Position numbers and translations under genes: made by a program | From: Oscillospiraceae bacterium | GTDB taxonomy: Bacteria > Bacillota > Clostridia > Oscillospirales > Oscillospiraceae | DNA length: 6,806 nucleotides | Direction: 5' to 3' | Assembly: GCA_028708585.1 (NCBI GenBank) | Contig: JAQVYO010000084.1 | Coordinates: forward strand, 1 to 6,806 | The notes under the pieces: model-generated | Told to the model about the DNA's origin: nothing | Databases searched by the model: none | Seen by the model: only the letters and a program-made list of their open reading frames with translations | Part shown: one piece after another, positions 5,741 to 6,806 of the stretch | How the letters are laid out: each line of letters begins with the position of its first letter | How positions within the stretch are numbered: position 1 is the first letter of the stretch

Positions 5741-5760
5741 TGATATTATTTTTCAAGCTG

Positions 5761-6732
5761 TTATTTCATGGACGCCGTAATGATTGCCATTTTATAGACT
5801 TCCTCCGCGTTGCAGCCTCTCGAAAGGTCATTAACCGGTGCGTTTAACCCCTGGAGGATGGGACCAATCGCTTCAAATCCGCCCAAACGCTGCGCAATTT
5901 TGTAGCCGATATTCCCGGCGTTGATGTCCGGGAATATAAAGGTATTGGCTTTTCCCGCAACGGAAGATCCGGGCGCCTTGAGCTTCGCAACTTCGGGAAC
6001 AAAAGCCGCGTCAAACTGGAACTCGCCATCAACCTGGAAGTCCAGATGCAGCGCTTTTAGTTTCTCGGTTGCATTCCGCATCATATCCACGGAGTCGCCT
6101 TTTCCAGAACCTTTTGTGCTGTAAGAAAGCAGCGCAACCTTTGGATCGACGGAAAACACCTTTGCCGTCCGGGCGGTTTCAACCGCAATCTCCACCAAAT
6201 CATCCTCGCTGGGAGCAATGTTGATGGCGCAGTCGGCCATCACATAGGTTTCTTCGCCCTGTTCTGAAGCACGACACATAATAAAACAGCTGGATACGAT
6301 CTTATTGCCTGGTTTGGTTTTCACCAGCTGCAACGCAGGTCGGACGGTATCGGCCGTGGAATAGGTAGCGCCGCCCAAAAGGCCGTCGGCATATCCCATC
6401 TTTACCAGCATGGTTCCAAAATAATTGGGTCTGGACAGCGCAGCACGGCAAGCGTCTTCCTCCATCTTTCCTTTTCTCAATTCCACCATTTTTGCCACCA
6501 TGGCGTCAAATCCGGAATACTTCAAGGGATCGATCCGCTCAATCCCATCAATGGGCCATCCGCATTTTTGAGAAGCAGCCTCAATTTCTTCGGAGTTTCC
6601 CAGGAGGATCGGCGCGAGAATGCCCTCCTTATGTAATCGGCTGGCCGCCTCTAAAATTCTTGCGTCCGCGCCTTCTGTGAACACAAGCTTCCTGCGATCG
6701 GATTTTAGTGCCGCGATCATTGTTTCAAACAT
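5761..6732 (-). CDS. pta: Phosphate acetyltransferase (phosphotransacetylase)
   Basis: Pta interconverts acetyl-CoA plus phosphate with acetyl phosphate plus CoA, the first step from acetyl-CoA to acetate and ATP with acetate kinase. The 323-residue protein is the short, single-domain type common in Firmicutes, lacking the long N-terminal region of enteric Pta. Recognisable stretches are RKLVFTEGADARILEAA (14-30), the RPNYFGTMLVKMGYADGLLGGA block (101-122), FPDINAGNIGYKIAQRLGG (267-285) and APVNDLSRGC (298-307). S304 and R305 match the active-site Ser and Arg of Methanosarcina Pta. The aspartate proposed as its base falls at E311 here, a conservative change. Start ATG 6732 has GGAGG 7 bases upstream. 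Acetate kinase, often directly downstream, is absent: niaX converges instead. It could lie elsewhere. Product is very secure. Confidence 0.96.
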   Translation of the reverse strand: MFETMIAALKSDRRKLVFTEGADARILEAASRLHKEGILAPILLGNSEEIEAASQKCGWPIDGIERIDPLKYSGFDAMVAKMVELRKGKMEEDACRAALSRPNYFGTMLVKMGYADGLLGGATYSTADTVRPALQLVKTKPGNKIVSSCFIMCRASEQGEETYVMADCAINIAPSEDDLVEIAVETARTAKVFSVDPKVALLSYSTKGSGKGDSVDMMRNATEKLKALHLDFQVDGEFQFDAAFVPEVAKLKAPGSSVAGKANTFIFPDINAGNIGYKIAQRLGGFEAIGPILQGLNAPVNDLSRGCNAEEVYKMAIITASMK

Positions 6733-6788
6733 TGCAATTCCTCCATAGATTCTTAAAGCCTTACAGTATTTTTGTTGAGGCTAATACA

Positions 6789-6797
6789 ATTATACCA
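6789..6797 (-). promoter_or_regulatory. Extended -10 promoter element of pta
   Basis: On the minus strand this reads TGGTATAAT: a perfect -10 box (6794-6789) with the TG of an extended -10. A -35 box at normal spacing would lie just beyond the window edge. The predicted start near 6782 gives a leader of about 50 bases before the pta ATG, in which I see no obvious riboswitch. Confidence 0.7.
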
Positions 6798-6806
6798 AAA
6801 TACAAG

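Noticed and set aside
1..6806. CRISPR array, transposon ends, phage or toxin-antitoxin genes
   Set aside because: No regularly spaced direct repeats, transposase frame, terminal repeats or small paired genes are visible on either strand.

Overview
The window looks like a chromosomal segment of a low-to-mid GC Firmicute, most likely a member of the Clostridia. Support comes from the strong AAAGGAGG-type ribosome binding sites, near-consensus sigma-A promoters with short intergenic gaps, a NiaR/NiaX niacin system and a PepV-type dipeptidase. The balanced base composition would fit the Oscillospirales, but this genus-level guess is inference only. I see no rRNA, tRNA, CRISPR array, insertion sequence or phage gene.

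Layout from left to right. Positions 1-1338 hold the 3' three quarters of lepA (elongation factor 4); its GTPase domain lies before the window. An intrinsic terminator (1410-1462) follows, and the next gene appears to start inside it: a TTG-initiated five-helix membrane protein of the CmpB-like 'putative ABC-transporter type IV' family (1461-2069). It converges on a minus-strand pair: a YheO-type PAS/HTH regulator (3495-4133) followed, almost without gap, by an M20 dipeptidase of the PepV type (2080-3480). The pair has a near-consensus promoter (4167-4195) with an inverted repeat over its -35 box.

Divergent from that pair is niaR (4330-4845), the niacin-responsive repressor, followed by niaX (5023-5622), a predicted niacin S component of an ECF transporter. 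niaX has its own near-perfect promoter, and a long palindrome centred on GTGTC-AA-GACAC covers its transcription start: this is the probable NiaR operator. Together they form a local niacin uptake circuit: niacin-bound NiaR would shut off the uptake gene. No ECF ATPase or T component is present, so NiaX probably shares a module encoded elsewhere.

The right end holds pta (5761-6732, minus strand), a complete phosphate acetyltransferase without ackA next to it on its 3' side, with an extended -10 promoter at the window edge. Two hairpins fill the 138-base gap between the niaX and pta stops.

The genes are mostly ordinary. The points most worth a second look are the terminator that holds the next gene's ribosome binding site and start codon, the NiaR operator architecture, and the regulator-dipeptidase operon with its candidate operator.
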